A stretch of 64,000 bases of DNA from Chelydra serpentina (lineage: Eukaryota; Chordata; Testudines; Chelydridae): positions 26,200,001 to 26,264,000 of the forward strand of contig JBAIAC010000051.1 in assembly GCA_037349315.1 (NCBI GenBank), in the 5' to 3' direction. Positions 1 through 10,980 of the stretch are shown here, one piece after another. Each line of letters opens with the position of its first letter. The stretch's first letter is position 1. A model generated the notes under the pieces. It had not been told where the DNA came from, searched no databases, and saw only the letters and a program-made list of their open reading frames with translations. Made by a program: the position numbers and the translations under genes.

Positions 1-1737
1 CTGAAGTGAGTGAAAAGAGCAAGGATATTTGGATACCAGAAGAATGCCAAAGTAAAGGAAAAGAGAGCCATGCCCAATTGTAGCAGATGGCCTCCATTAA
101 TTAAAGATTGCCATGATACTGAACATCCTGTGTACCCAGCTTTTGTTTTTGCACTATAAACAGTCAAGCATCTCACACTATAAACAGTCAAAATTAATGT
201 CTGATGATAATGTGGAACAATGAACCATTGAGGAAGTATATTTCCTTCATCCAGACACATCACTCTTCATTGACACAGAGTACTTTGATAAACTATCTCC
301 TTTCTGGGGCAGGGTGTGTTTGAAATGCATTTGTTGGTGTGTGTCACTGTGCTTAGTTAGGATGGAATCACTTTTGCTCAAGAGGAGGGGACTTAAGCCT
401 AGATTTTGGTCATTCTTTTTTGGTTGAAGAGAAGAGGGATGTGTTTTTGAAACTGAAGATCTTACTTCAACATGAGCTTGATCGTTAGATCAAAACCCAC
501 CTAAACTTTGTGGGAATCAGGATCCATACCCAGAACTGAATTTCACATCCTGCTGCATAACCAGTTGAGCCTCTGGACCAGTCCAAGAATTTGAGGAAGT
601 TTAGATTTGGATCCAATTTCAGATTTGAACTTTATGACTTGGTTTTATCTAGAGTGGGAGAGCAAATGGCTCATTCATCTTAACTCTGTTGGTTCTTCCT
701 AAGATCTAGACACAGCTATCAGGGCCCTGGTAGAGGTATTTAGATGGCAGCAGAACCCACAGAACCACCTGAAATTCAGGTCTATCCTGAAAATCAGAAG
801 ATCTCCTCATATATCAAGAGCCCTGTTTGTCCATGGGTTTCATGTGTCCCATAGGCTTATTATGGTCTTCAAGAGACTATAATAATGCAGTTCCTTTGCA
901 CTTCTCCAAAGGAAAAGTAGGCCATTTATATTCACTGTAGTTCATAACCATTTCCACCATAAACAATCCCTTCTGACTATAGTGGACCTTGTTTCCCATT
1001 GAATTTAATAGCAAGAGAAAAATGACACTTGACATAGATTTAAATACCATTTCACTCCGCTCCTTTCTGTTTTCTTTTTTAACTGTAACCTGCATTTTCC
1101 ATTGAAGAATCATATTGGTTTCAAGTCTTTGATTGGGAGAAAGGGCAAAACATTCATTAATGGTTCTGATTTTTCAAAGATGCAGAGCACCTGCCTCTTT
1201 CTTGGATCTTGGTTTGGCACCTCCAGAAGTCCAGCCCAATATTGGTTAGCTATTTGCAAGGGAAGTGACACTGCTCTCATGTCTGAAAACAAACAGCTAA
1301 TAAACATAATGCATGGCAAAGTCTTATACTAGTTGTAATTAGGGTTTGGGGAATAACTGCCTTCCTCTGACTGTTTCTTGGTAGAAGGTTGTCTAGGAGA
1401 ATAGCTACTGTATGATGTATACAGGTGCATAGTAGACTTTTTCTGATGTAGCTATTTTAATATTTTAGGGTCCAAGACTTCTCAGAATTGGCCTAACCTA
1501 CTATAGTCAGTGAGAGTTTTACCAGTGACTTCAATGGGAGCAGAATTAGGCCAGTGATGAGCACTTCTGAAAATCCATCCCGTAATGTAATGTATTTAAT
1601 ATTACAGATAGCTTGCAAAGTGCTTTGAGAGCCTTAAGGCTACTGTAAGCCACTGGTGAGTGGGTGTTATGGGTCCCACTTTGTGCCCAATCCACAGGGG
1701 ATATGAGTCTGTTACAGCAGCTAACCCTAAGGACTCT
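1..1737. other. No recognisable gene or element
   Basis: AT-rich intergenic or intronic sequence. I see no coding region longer than a chance ORF and no terminal repeats. Short patches near 1519-1545 (a phrase of the type gacttcaatgggag) and 1590-1650 (aaagtgctttgagag, like the 3-prime tail shared by L2 and MIR) look like very old dispersed repeats, but they are too short to name. Confidence 0.5.
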
Positions 1738-1806
1738 GCTTCTTTAGTTCAAGCTGTAACAACTCACCTTTTTCAGCTGCGGAGGTCCCTGGTTCAATCC
1801 CCGGTA
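1738..1806 (+). repeat. Degenerate tRNA-like (SINE-type) patch
   Basis: A good RNA polymerase III B box (ggttcaatccc) lies near 1790-1800. It is preceded by an A-box-like stretch (tagttcaagctg) near 1746. The arms do not fold into a convincing cloverleaf, so I read it as a decayed tRNA-derived SINE head rather than a working tRNA gene. Confidence 0.35.
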
Positions 1807-1814
1807 TGTTTTGC

Positions 1815-2778
1815 AAGATGGCATCAAAATTAATTGATATGCCACTATAATCCATTAAGGACCAAAGTTTTGAACATGGACAGGTGAGAGTTCATAGTCT
1901 ATCGGCTCATCCTTGCTTTGGGTGCTCAAATACCCTAAAGCACGCACAAAACCCTAGCTCTTGCACATCCATTAGGATATTTGTGCAGCGCAGTGGAGTG
2001 TGCATAGAAGTGTGAATGTATTTCTGGATGCACACATTTCTGAATAGCACTTAGATGTCATGCCAATGGGTGCTCTCTATAGGTAGACATGCAGATAGAT
2101 ACAGGTCCTGATTTGTACAATACCTGCTCTACTGTATATCAGGAGTAACTCACGGTGAAGTCAGTAGAGTGCTGCTGTTTTAAGCAGAATCAGGGCTTAA
2201 ACAAACAATGGTAGAAGTCCTTGGAGTCTCCCTGAATTTCATTCTGAAATCTCTGCCCTCAACCCATCTGCTTTCCCAGTTGCTTATTATCTGTCCCACT
2301 TTTCTGATTCATGTTTAATCTACACTACAGGGGTAGAGCTGAAAATCTGTGTGGTTTTGTGTTTGAGAAAGCCTGTTGAAACTTCAAATATGTTCAGCCT
2401 CGGCCGTATAATTTATGGCTTTAATCACCTTGAGCCAGCACTTTTAGCCAGTTGTGGTTTTGGCCTGGAATCCCAGTAGCTAACCTCTCTCATACTCCAC
2501 TCGTCACGTCTGTATAATCTTTCAACTTCTTCGCTGGCCTTTCAGGATCTGATAAATCACATCAAGGTCCCATTAACTGTCAGTCTGGGTCGATTTCCCC
2601 ACAGCAATCGGAGCAGGAGGCAGAGACATTAAAGGAAGCAGCAAGCTGAAAGGGGAAATGTGACTGCATCAAGCACCGTTCTGGCCCGGGCTGCTTAACA
2701 AGCACAGCTCAATCTGCGCCACTCCCATTGCCTTTACTTATCACCCTTGCTTCTCCACCACAGCTGCCTGTGTTTCTT
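1815..2778. other. No recognisable gene; weak old repeat traces
   Basis: Nothing with coding character. Around 2105-2200 there is a phrase (ctgatttgtacaa, gtaactcacggtgaagtcagtag) of the kind dispersed widely in sauropsid genomes. I cannot assign it to a family. Confidence 0.4.
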
Positions 2779-3232
2779 TGGGTATGTCTACACTACAGAA
2801 TTAGGTCAAAATTATAGAAGTCGATATATTAAAACCCGAATTTATGGAATCGATTGTGTGTGTCCCCACTAAAGAGCATTAAGACCATGAGGTCGATTGA
2901 CTGTGTCCACAGTAGCGAGACTAGCATCGACCTTCGGAGCATTGCATTGCGGGTAGCTATCCCACAGTTCCCGCAGTCTCCGCCGCCCATTGGAATTCTG
3001 GGTTGCGATCCCAAAGCCTGATGGGGCAGAAAACATTGTCGCTGGTGGTTCTGGGTACATGTCGTCAAGCCATCAAAGGTCCCTCCCTCCCACCTTGAAA
3101 GCAATCTTTTTCGCGCCTTGTCTCCGGGGTTTCCCTGTTTGCTACGGAAGCCTGCTCAGCTCACAATTACTGTACATCTCCAGCGTATGCCTGCACATTA
3201 GGTCTAGTGGGGATTCAGTCATGCTATAATAC

Positions 3233-3309
3233 GGGCAGAGGGATAGCTCAGCGTTCTGAGTGTTGGCCCACTAAACCCGGGGTTGCGAGTTCAATCCTTA
3301 AGGGGGCCA
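3233..3309 (+). repeat. tRNA-like head 1 (SINE-type, pol III boxes)
   Basis: A-box-like tagctcagcgtt and B-box-like gagttcaatcc lie at normal spacing, ending in ggggcca. The acceptor ends do not pair as in a functional tRNA and no CCA-proximal stem is convincing. I read it as SINE-derived. Confidence 0.5.
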
Positions 3310-3602
3310 TTCTGCCTGAGGCTGGTAGTCGCGGGACTACACAGCATAAGCTCCTTGCCTTCTAGCTGCAGATGGTGCAATATGCCATAAATGGTTGTGG
3401 TCGTGGGACCATACAGCAGCAGCTCCTTGCCTTCTAACTGCAGATCGTACAATATGCTTGAAATTTGTGTGCTCCTGGCCGGTGGCCTATGGTGTGGCTG
3501 GCCGGGGGTGCTTGGACATAAATGGGAGTGACCGGAGTGACTCTGGTCATTCTCTTTTTTACGTTTTGTTTAAGGGAGATTCAGCACTGCCTGGAACAGG
3601 GG

Positions 3603-3676
3603 CAGAGGGATAGCTCAGCGGTATGAGCGTTGGCCCGCTAAACCCGGGGTTGCGAGTTCAATCCTTGAGGGGGCCA
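3603..3676 (+). repeat. tRNA-like head 2 (SINE-type, pol III boxes)
   Basis: The same head as the one at 3233, with fewer changes and more intact CpG sites (agcggtatgagcg, cccgctaaacccgggg). This suggests it is younger or under less decay. It is followed at once by inverted copies of the 28-bp core rather than by a SINE body. Confidence 0.5.
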
Positions 3677-3932
3677 GGAGAGCTTATTGTACCATCTGCA
3701 GCTAGAAGGGAAGGCGCCTAACCCTTGCTCACCGCATATTGTACTATCTGCAGCTAGAAGGAAATGAGCCTAACCCTTGCTCCCCCCTCCCTCCGTAAAA
3801 GCAACTGAGGGGGGAGCCAAAAATCCTTTCGCGCCTTTTTTCATGCGGGCGCCATATTGCTGACACCATTGTTATCCACCCGCCGCTTCTGCTACCACTC
3901 TGCTGTCCTGCAAACAGCATACCAGGGAAAGC

Positions 3933-5228
3933 ATGGAGCACGATCAGATCACCGCAACTGTTATCGCCGTTATGAACACCACGCGCATTGTCCAGGAGTA
4001 TATGGAGAACGAGAACCGGGAGCTGCTAGAGCAACAGGAGGTGAGGAGGGGACAGCATCAGCCTGAGGACAGTGATGAGGACATGGACACAGACCTCTCT
4101 CAAAAAAGGCCCCCCCGCAAGGTGGACATCATGGTGGTAATGGGGCTCGTTGATACAGTGGAACGCCGATTCTGGGCCCGGGAAACAAGCACAGACTGGT
4201 GGGACCACATAGTGCTGCAGGTCTGGGATGAATCCCAGTGGCTGCAAAACTTTCGCATGCGTAAGGGCACTTTCATGGAACTTTGTGAGTTGCTTTCCCC
4301 TGCCCTGAAGCGCCAGAACACCAAGATGAGAGCAGCCCTCACAGTAGAGAAGCGACTGGCGATAGCCCTGTGGAAGCTTGCAACGCCAGACAGCTACCGG
4401 TCAGTCGCGAATCAATTCGGAGTGGGAAAATCTACAGTGGGGGCTGTTGTCATGCAAGTAGCCAGGGCGATCACCAAGCTGCTTGTACCAAGGGTTGTGA
4501 GTCTGGGAAATGTGCAACTCATACTGGATGGCTTTGCAGCAATGGGGTTCCCGAACTGTGGAGGGGCGATAGACGGAACCCATATCCCTATCTTGGCACC
4601 GGACCACCAAGCCAGCGAGTACATAAACCGAAAGGGTTACTTTTCAATAGTGCTGCAAGCACTGGTGGATCACAAGGGGCGTTTCACCAACATCAACGTG
4701 GGATGGCCAGGAAAGGTACATGACGCTCGCATCTTCAGGAACTCTGGTCTGTTTCAGCTGCTGCAGCAAGGGACTTTCTTCCCAGACCAGAAAATAACCA
4801 TTGGGGATGTTGAGATGCCCATAGTTATCCTTGGGGACCCAGCCTACCCCTTAATGCCATGGCTCATGAAGCCATACACAGGTAGCCTGGACAGTAGTCA
4901 GGACCTTTTCAGCTATAGGCTGAGCAAGTGCAGAATGGTGGTGGAATGTGCATTTGGCCGTTTAAACGCTCGCTGGAGAAGTTTATTGACTAGGTTAGAT
5001 CTCAGCGAAAACAATATCCCCATTATTATTACTGCTTGCTGTGCGCTCCACAGTATCTGTGAGAGTAAGGGGGAGACGTTTATGGCGGGGTGGGAGGTTG
5101 AGGCAAATCACCTGGCCACTGGTTATGCGCAGCCAGACACCAGGACTATTACAAGAGTACAGCAGGGTGCGTTGCGCATCAGGGAAGCTTTGAAAACCAG
5201 TTTCATGAATGGCCAGAATGCTGTGTGA
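3933..5228 (+). CDS. PIF/Harbinger-type DDE transposase (HARBI1-like), apparently intact
   Basis: This 431-residue protein is uninterrupted. Residues 1-65 are acidic and low in complexity. Residues about 140-175 form a helix-turn-helix-like segment (ALWKLATPDSYRSVANQFGV). Residues about 210-375 are the DDE_Tnp_4 nuclease. The first catalytic Asp is in GAIDGTH (D214), the second in VHDARIF (D264) and the Glu in VVECAFGRL (E338). GDPAYP near 301-306 is also typical of the family. The length is close to other PIF/Harbinger transposases, which are slightly shorter or similar. The start at 3933 is the first in-frame Met before the acidic leader, about 100 bp before conserved sequence. The protein would cut and rejoin the transposon ends, normally with a Myb-like partner that is absent here. 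Host domestication as in HARBI1 is possible, but the flanking transposon end argues for a mobile-element gene. Confidence 0.9.
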   Translation: MEHDQITATVIAVMNTTRIVQEYMENENRELLEQQEVRRGQHQPEDSDEDMDTDLSQKRPPRKVDIMVVMGLVDTVERRFWARETSTDWWDHIVLQVWDESQWLQNFRMRKGTFMELCELLSPALKRQNTKMRAALTVEKRLAIALWKLATPDSYRSVANQFGVGKSTVGAVVMQVARAITKLLVPRVVSLGNVQLILDGFAAMGFPNCGGAIDGTHIPILAPDHQASEYINRKGYFSIVLQALVDHKGRFTNINVGWPGKVHDARIFRNSGLFQLLQQGTFFPDQKITIGDVEMPIVILGDPAYPLMPWLMKPYTGSLDSSQDLFSYRLSKCRMVVECAFGRLNARWRSLLTRLDLSENNIPIIITACCALHSICESKGETFMAGWEVEANHLATGYAQPDTRTITRVQQGALRIREALKTSFMNGQNAV

Positions 5229-5335
5229 AAGTTCTGTTTTTCCCCAGTAATGAAAAGCCCCGCCCCTTCATTCACTCTACTTCCCTTTACCCAAACCGCC
5301 CTGCCCTCCCACCCTCGGTCACCGCTTGCAGAGGA

Positions 5336-5341
5336 AATAAA
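5336..5341 (+). promoter_or_regulatory. Polyadenylation signal of the Harbinger transposase gene
   Basis: A canonical aataaa lies 108 bases after the stop codon and is followed by a T-rich stretch (gtcattgttgctt), as expected for the transcript 3-prime end. Confidence 0.6.
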
Positions 5342-5607
5342 GTCATTGTTGCTTAAAAATCATGCATTCTTTATTAATTCGTAAAACACAGAGGGGGAAC
5401 TATGGGGGTAACTGACACAGTCTCCCGGGATAGGTGGTGGAGGAAGGGAAGCACCAGGATGGGTGGTGGAGGAGAGGATGAGGGAAGGACAAGGACACAC
5501 AGCACTTTAAAACTTATTGAATGCCAGCCCTTTCTTGCTTGGACTGTTTTCTTGGCTTGAGTGGCTGGGTGCACGGAGGCCACCCAAATGCGTTCTTGGG
5601 GGTCTCG

Positions 5608-6322
5608 GGGATGAGGCAAACGACATGATTAATCGCAACCGAGATGTGTTCTCTACAAAACAGGTCTCAGTTGTCCGGCCCGATCACCATATCCACACGA
5701 TCCCCGGAGCCAAGGTAACATTGAGACCCTACCGAATCCCAGCAGCCAAAAGAGAAGAAGTCAAGGCTGAAGTAAAGAAAATGTTAGAATATGGGGTTAT
5801 TGAAGAATCTTACAGTCAGTGGTCCAGTCCAATCGTTCTAGTGCCTAAACCTGACGGTACCACAAGATTCTGTAATGACCCCATACTTATAGACTTTAAC
5901 AAGGAATTTATTTTACAAACAGATGCTTCCGAGCTGGGGTTGGGGGCGGTTCTCTCGCAAATGGTTGGAGAAGAAGAACACCCAATCCTCTACCTAAGCA
6001 GAAGGCTGCTCCCAAGAGAACAGAAGTATGCAGTAGTCGAGAGAGAATGCCTTGCTGTCAAATGGGCCATGGAGACACTCGTTATTACCTCTTGGGTCGG
6101 CAATTTACTTTTGTGACGGACCATGCACCCCTCCAGTGGATGCAGCGGAATAAGGAAAAGAATGCCAGGGTCACTAGGTGGTTCTTATCCCTTCAACCGT
6201 TCCAGTTCCGCATACGGCACAGGGCTGGATGCCACCATGGCAATGCTGATGGTCTGTCAAGAGCACACTGCCTGGCGTCCCAAGTTTCCCAACTCTATGG
6301 TGTTGAGCAGAGGGGGGGGATA
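5608..6322 (+). pseudogene. Ty3/gypsy pol remnant: partial RT and RNase H, no integrase after it
   Basis: The first 90 codons match the N-terminal part of gypsy reverse transcriptase (HHIHTIPGAKVTLRPYRIP, then YGVIEESYSQWSSPIVLVPK and TTRFCND). The frame then jumps to the end of RT and RNase H (FILQTDASELGLGAVLSQ, REQKYAVVERECLAVKWAM). The RT palm with the catalytic YxDD box is therefore deleted near 5880. RNase H continues after a frameshift near 6090-6110 (FVTDHAPLQWMQR, then HHGNADGLSRAH). The reading frame runs through a purine tract (6309-6320) straight into the LTR. No integrase lies between RNase H and LTR, where standard Ty3/gypsy elements carry it. Seen directly: motifs, deletion and missing downstream integrase. 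Inferred: Gmr1-like gene order. Confidence 0.8.
6309..6320 (+). promoter_or_regulatory. Polypurine tract of the gypsy element
   Basis: A 12-base pure purine run (agagggggggga) sits directly before the LTR start TGTGAC, where plus-strand synthesis of an LTR retrotransposon is primed. Confidence 0.65.
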
Positions 6323-6960
6323 TGTGACGGGGCAAGGCCAGATGGCTATAGGAAAGTGGTGAGGAACCAGTATGTTAGTCCCAGGCTAAACAAATCCCTG
6401 ATACCTTGTTAACCAAATGGCAGTTGCTCCAGGTTAATCAAGACACCTGGGGCCAATTAAGATCCTTCTAGAAAAAGCAGTGGAGATGGTTAGATTGATT
6501 GGGACACTTGAAGCCAATCAAGGGCTGGCTGGAACTAGTAAAAAGCCTCTCAGTTAGTCAGTGAAGGGGGGATGTCAGGAGCTGTGGAAGGAGGTTGCGT
6601 GCGAGGAGCTGGGAGCAAGAGGCACTAGGAGCTGAGAGTGAGAGGGCGTACTGCTTGAAGATCCTGTGGTGAGGATAAAGAAGGTGTTGGGAGGAGTTCA
6701 TGGGGAAGTAGCCCAGGGAGTTGTAGCTGTCGTGCAGTTGTTCCAGGAGGCACTCTAAACAGCTGCAGTAGACAGGGCCCTGGGCTGGAACCCGGAGTAG
6801 AGGGTGGGCCCGGGTTCCCCACAAACCGCCCAACTCCTAATCAAACACAGGAGGAGTTGATCTAGACTGTGGGTTCTACCAGAGGGGAAGATCTTTGAGG
6901 CAAGCAAACATCCGCCAATAAGCACAGGACCCACCAAGGTAGAGGAGTAACTTTGTCACA
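6323..6960 (+). mobile_element. Gypsy 3-prime LTR
   Basis: The LTR starts TGTGACGGGG and ends ACTTTGTCACA, giving a TGTGAC/GTCACA inverted terminus. It is 638 bp long. An internal box (ccctgggctggaacccggag, near 6778-6798) is shared with the minus-strand LTR at 15105-15780, which shows that the two are relatives. There is no 5-prime LTR upstream, so no target duplication can be checked. Sequence after 6960 is unrelated. Confidence 0.75.
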
Positions 6961-9475
6961 GCTGATAATGAGCTGTTTGCAAGCACTGGGTTTGTGTTGA
7001 TTTTTACGGGGCTGTGGAGTTTGGGCTGCCCTGGACCCATGGTTCGGAACTCAGGGGCGGCTCCCTGATTTAATGCACTTGAGGAGGGCAGAGAAAGAAG
7101 AGGAGAGGATGGAACTGGAGCACTGCTGGGGATGTTCTCCAGCTGCATTTCTAGCTCCCAGCCTCACCAGGCATCCACTGGGAAATAGGACTGGGGAGGA
7201 GTCCTGTCCCTGAGGGTTTTCATCGGCTGGTGAGAGAACCTGGCCGCATTCAGTTATTTACAGTGGATCTCTTCAGCACAGGCCACAGCTCCTTACAACA
7301 AGCCCTTACCCTTTGTGGGACTTCTTAAAGTCTCTCTGGCTTACCCTGGGAGTTTGCTACACTTTCCATAGGGCCGAGGTAACCTCCTGTGTGGTCATTC
7401 CCTCTGTGGATCCAGGAGTCCCTCCTGCTCCTTGCTGATCACAGTTTCCTCCATTTTAAAGGCCTCCTCCCTACTATACATGGCTGATTGGTTTGGAGGG
7501 TGGGACTAGCCCTGCCCACAGGGCCTCTCTGGCACTTTCCTCATCAGTGTGTGATCTATGCATCCCGGCACAGGCATTCCTCCAGGATAAGGTCACGAAT
7601 GGGAGTGATTCATTGCCTGCAGGGGAAGGATCAGGCCACAGGAGATGAGGAAGGAGAGGGTTACGGTTAACCATTAAATACCAAACAATAAATCAACAAA
7701 TTTCCCACCCCCCACCTCCCTGCAATAGTCCCAATTTATTCTGAACCTCTTCTTCCCCCTTGGTACCTTCCCAGACAGATAGTACATGGAGGCACAGTCT
7801 GGCGATAAGTGCTGTGAAAGTGGCCAGTTTAAGACAAAAGGGTTCCCTTACTGTGTCTTCACCCCTGGGTGGGGCAGGGTCCTCTCCTGGCTCCCTGGTC
7901 TGCAGTCCTGTAGATGTCTTGGCTAGCTCTTGGTAGCTGGTGCCGAGTCAGTTCTCGGCCACTCTGGATGATGGTGTCTGGTAACATGTGCATGGGATCC
8001 CCCAGCAGTTCAAAGACTCCCATTGTGGAGAGGGGGAGTTAATCAGACTCCCTGAGCTGTTCTGCGCCTCTGTCAGCTCCTGAACTCAGAGCTCCAAACT
8101 GACCCGAAAATGAGTCTCTGAGCAGCCCTGGCTCAGTTTTGGCTCAGTAAACTGCTTGTCCAGATCACTGCACACAGCCTTCTCATGGGCCTCAGCAGGA
8201 GTTTCTAGTCCATACTGTCCTCACTCCTGACTCCCAGCATTCAGGAAAATGGCATCAGTGGGGTCTGCTAGCCATTACTGAGGGAATCCACAGGGTAAGA
8301 CCCCCTACAGGTTCAGTTCAGAGTTCCACTTGCTGAAGATTCCAAGTGGGGATTCCACCTAGATCGGAAAGTCCCTCGGAGGGGGAGAGGGTGTAAGAAG
8401 TTACTTTGCTACACCTGTGTGCTTTTGCTTTACTGCCCCATGGTCCCTGGCTAGTTCAGAAGGGCTGGAGCTCTGGTTCCAGGGCCTAGGCAACTGGACT
8501 GAAGGACCCCACTGTCCAGGAAGGGTGTCAGACACATGGCCTGCACCTTGGAGTGCACTTGAGAGACCCAGAGCTGGGAACAGTGACTCCCCAGATCCAG
8601 GAGGTTTAGAAGCACAAGGGATTCAGTGGGTGGAACAATGGGCTGGAACAGAGGACTGGACCAGATTGTGACATACCCCAAACCACTTCAACACCTGATA
8701 TCCCACTGGAAGAGGAATCATGTTACTAAACATGGGAGCGATTATGCATAAAAGGTACAACTTGTATCTGTGGGAGTGGCTCCATGTGCCCCAGTGGGTG
8801 GGACCCCGGAGACTATTACAAGTCACTGCCTCTTTGGAATTGGTGTTCTCCACTGTGGTTACAACAGAAAAGCAGGTGGCACATGTATGCATGACCCGCA
8901 TCTGCATGAGCGTAATAAGGCAATTGTACTCAATGGCTATCTAGTGTCACTTACCAAGGAAACATGCAAGAAGATTGGGGGCTCCAAGGAGCTTGGTCTT
9001 GGCTCTGCAGTGTGCATATCATCCAGCACCAATTACACACACATACCCTTGCCCTGTAGCATTTGTAGCATTTGTAACCCATCAGGTACTTTATTTCTTT
9101 TCACATCATACATTGTATATTTCTGTCTGTGCCTGGCACTCTCCAGAGGATGAGGATGCTGGTCATCTGCCTTCAGCATGAGATGAGAGATCCCCTGAGA
9201 TGAGGAATCAGAAAGCAGCCCTCTGGGATAGCATGAGGCAACCACAGACACAAAGCCAAGCTGAAACATAGTTTTGTCAAGAGGCACTTCCCCTTTATAA
9301 AGAGCAAATCCAATGGGATGGGCTTCTTATATCTGGAATATTCAATCATTATAACCTGAAGCATGCTGAACTTTACATGTGAGGGAAGAGGGAACAGAAA
9401 TAATACCTTGCACTTATACAGCCTCTTTCTTCCTAAAAAGAGCCAAGGTACTTTATAAAATATGTTCACGGCCAC
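6961..9475. other. No recognisable gene; possible unclassified LTR-type sequence
   Basis: Moderately GC-rich sequence with only short chance ORFs. The stretch 7180-8400 has the look of non-coding retroelement sequence (long imperfect runs, no codon bias), but I find no terminal repeats and cannot name it. Short ORFs near 8417-9153 lack any domain that I recognise. Confidence 0.4.
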
Positions 9476-9560
9476 ATTGGCAGGAAGATAGGAACTGGCG
9501 GACCAGATATGACCACTGGTCCATCTAATCCAGTTTCCTGTCTCTGACAGTGACCAGTAC
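9476..9560 (-). mobile_element. CR1 LINE 3-prime fragment
   Basis: Read on the minus strand, this contains the CR1-type tail seen also at 41660-41757 on the plus strand (gtcagagacaggaaactgg, then gatggaccagtgg). It is about 85 bp of 3-prime untranslated region with no coding part. Confidence 0.55.
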
Positions 9561-10289
9561 TAGCTTTGTCAAAGTCCCTGGTTCTCAAGCAATTTTGACT
9601 GCAGGCGTCTATTCTCTCTGCCCCTGTTAAATGACTTGGACATGAGGCAAAGAGATTGGGAAGCTTACAGGCCAATTTGTCTGAGAAGTAGAACTGGTAG
9701 CTCTGCTAGTGAGGCTGTTTCTCCATCTAGGGAACTTCTTGTGGTTCACCTGAGAGGAGCCCTGAAGTGATGAACATTAAGAAATGCATCAAGACAGGTG
9801 CATCTTAGCAGGACCTTGAGTGGAGTGTATGCCTGAGTGTGAGGCATAAAGAAACTTCAGGTGAGCTGCCGGCTGGGAAAGCTGTGTGAGGAGCAGACCT
9901 GCAGAGGCAGGCTGGGCAGCAGGGCCAGAGAGGCAGCACTGGAAAATGGAAATCAGATATGTACATTGTTCAACAGCATGAATAACTAGATTTGGTATTT
10001 CAGTGTTATTTTGTACATACCATATTGTAAGCCTTAGTCAGCATGGTCATAAAGCATTGTACCCATTCTGAAGGAGTTACTCACTGACATATTGTTTTGC
10101 AAGGAGAGGCAAAGAAACATCAGAGGAAAAATTATCTTTCAAAAATAGTGGTTTTTTAATCATTTGAATGGGCAGGATATTATGTGAAACAATATGAAAC
10201 TCACCTAGATTTGGTTAGGAGCTTGTCTGTGAGTTACATGTGGCCACTAACACTGAGACTTGGGATTGGAAATCACATGATTAAATTCC
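9561..10289. other. Nothing recognised
   Basis: No coding signal and no repeat structure that I can support. Confidence 0.4.
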
Positions 10290-10680
10290 ACTTTAATTGA
10301 GATGGGTGGGGAAACGGATTTTCCATTTCAAGGGAAAATCTGTGATTTAAAAAAAAATTTCCATTCCGTACTGGAAGTTTTGTTTTGTTTATTAAATTTC
10401 CCACAAAATGAAATTCTGATACAGAATAGTTTTGGATTGATCAAAATGTTTTGATTAGAATATAAAATGTTAAGATATTGAAACAAACAGTCATTTTGAA
10501 ACATTAAAATTGGAACATTCCATTCTGAAAAATGCTGTATTCTGATTGTTTAAAAATGAAATTTCACTGAAATAGACGCACTTCTGTGACGTGTTTCACT
10601 TTTGATGAGCTAGCATTTTCCCATGGAAATAGGTTCCATAGGAAAATTTCTAATCTGCTCTACCCTTTAGTTGCAATAAC
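10290..10680. repeat. AT-rich foldback-type repeat
   Basis: Dense in phrases such as ccatttcaagggaaaat, attttgaaac and tcattttgaaacatt, in both orientations. Similar sequence recurs at 25040-25780 and at 38965-40260 (there split by a solo LTR). I take it as an old dispersed element of unknown class. Confidence 0.4.
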
Positions 10681-10980
10681 AATGCAATGTGACTCTGGAG
10701 TTGCACTCAAAGTGTTCATAATATACAACGAATAAAGTCAACACAGAAGGAGTAGGCGGTTTTCCTACATGACAGGACAGAGACTTACTAGGACTGTATC
10801 CATTGAAAAATAAAATGAGCAAACAAAGTAATGGGAAGATTTCACACAGCCTTAGACTTGAAGGCCAGGTGAGATGTCAGTGCTAAAAGACAGAAGTTCC
10901 AATGTACTGTTAGTGCCCAGAAAATGCTCAGAGCCCTGTACTTCACACATGCAACATTGCCCCAGTGAAGATCAGTGACT

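Larger units (their letters stand above)
3111..3775. repeat. Two tRNA-like heads between inverted-repeat arms inside the Harbinger leader
   Basis: Two tRNA-like heads (about 3233-3309 and 3603-3676) share the A-box region gatagctcagcg and the B-box region gcgagttcaatcc. After the first head there are two direct copies of a 28-bp core (3358-3385 and 3430-3457, period 72). After the second head there are two inverted copies of the same core (3684-3709 and 3734-3761, period about 52). The block is bracketed by two versions of a leader phrase (ccctccc...aaagcaa...ttcgcgcctt) near 3079-3120 and 3785-3838, as if a piece of the leader had been duplicated around it. The heads resemble the turtle Cry SINE head at 29002 but lack the Cry body. 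Confidence 0.6.
2779..5607 (+). mobile_element. PIF/Harbinger DNA transposon, 3-prime truncated
   Basis: The left end gggtatgtctacactac at about 2779-2796 is the terminus seen on related elements in turtle genomes. It is followed by about 1.1 kb of leader, the transposase (3933-5228), a polyadenylation signal aataaa at 5336-5341 and a further 250 bp of element. From about 5608 the sequence changes abruptly into gypsy pol, so no right terminal repeat and no 3-bp target duplication can be seen. Autonomous PIF/Harbinger elements normally encode a second, Myb/SANT-like protein. None is present here, and its place would be in the lost 3-prime half. Basis: terminus and ORF are seen; family and missing partner follow from known PIF/Harbinger structure. 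Confidence 0.8.

Noticed and set aside
3233..3676. Two functional tRNA genes
   Set aside because: Pol III boxes are present, but acceptor stems do not pair, and the heads resemble SINE heads better than any tRNA gene.
8770..9153. Plus-strand ORF of 127 codons
   Set aside because: No domain and a Cys-rich, low-complexity composition typical of chance translation.
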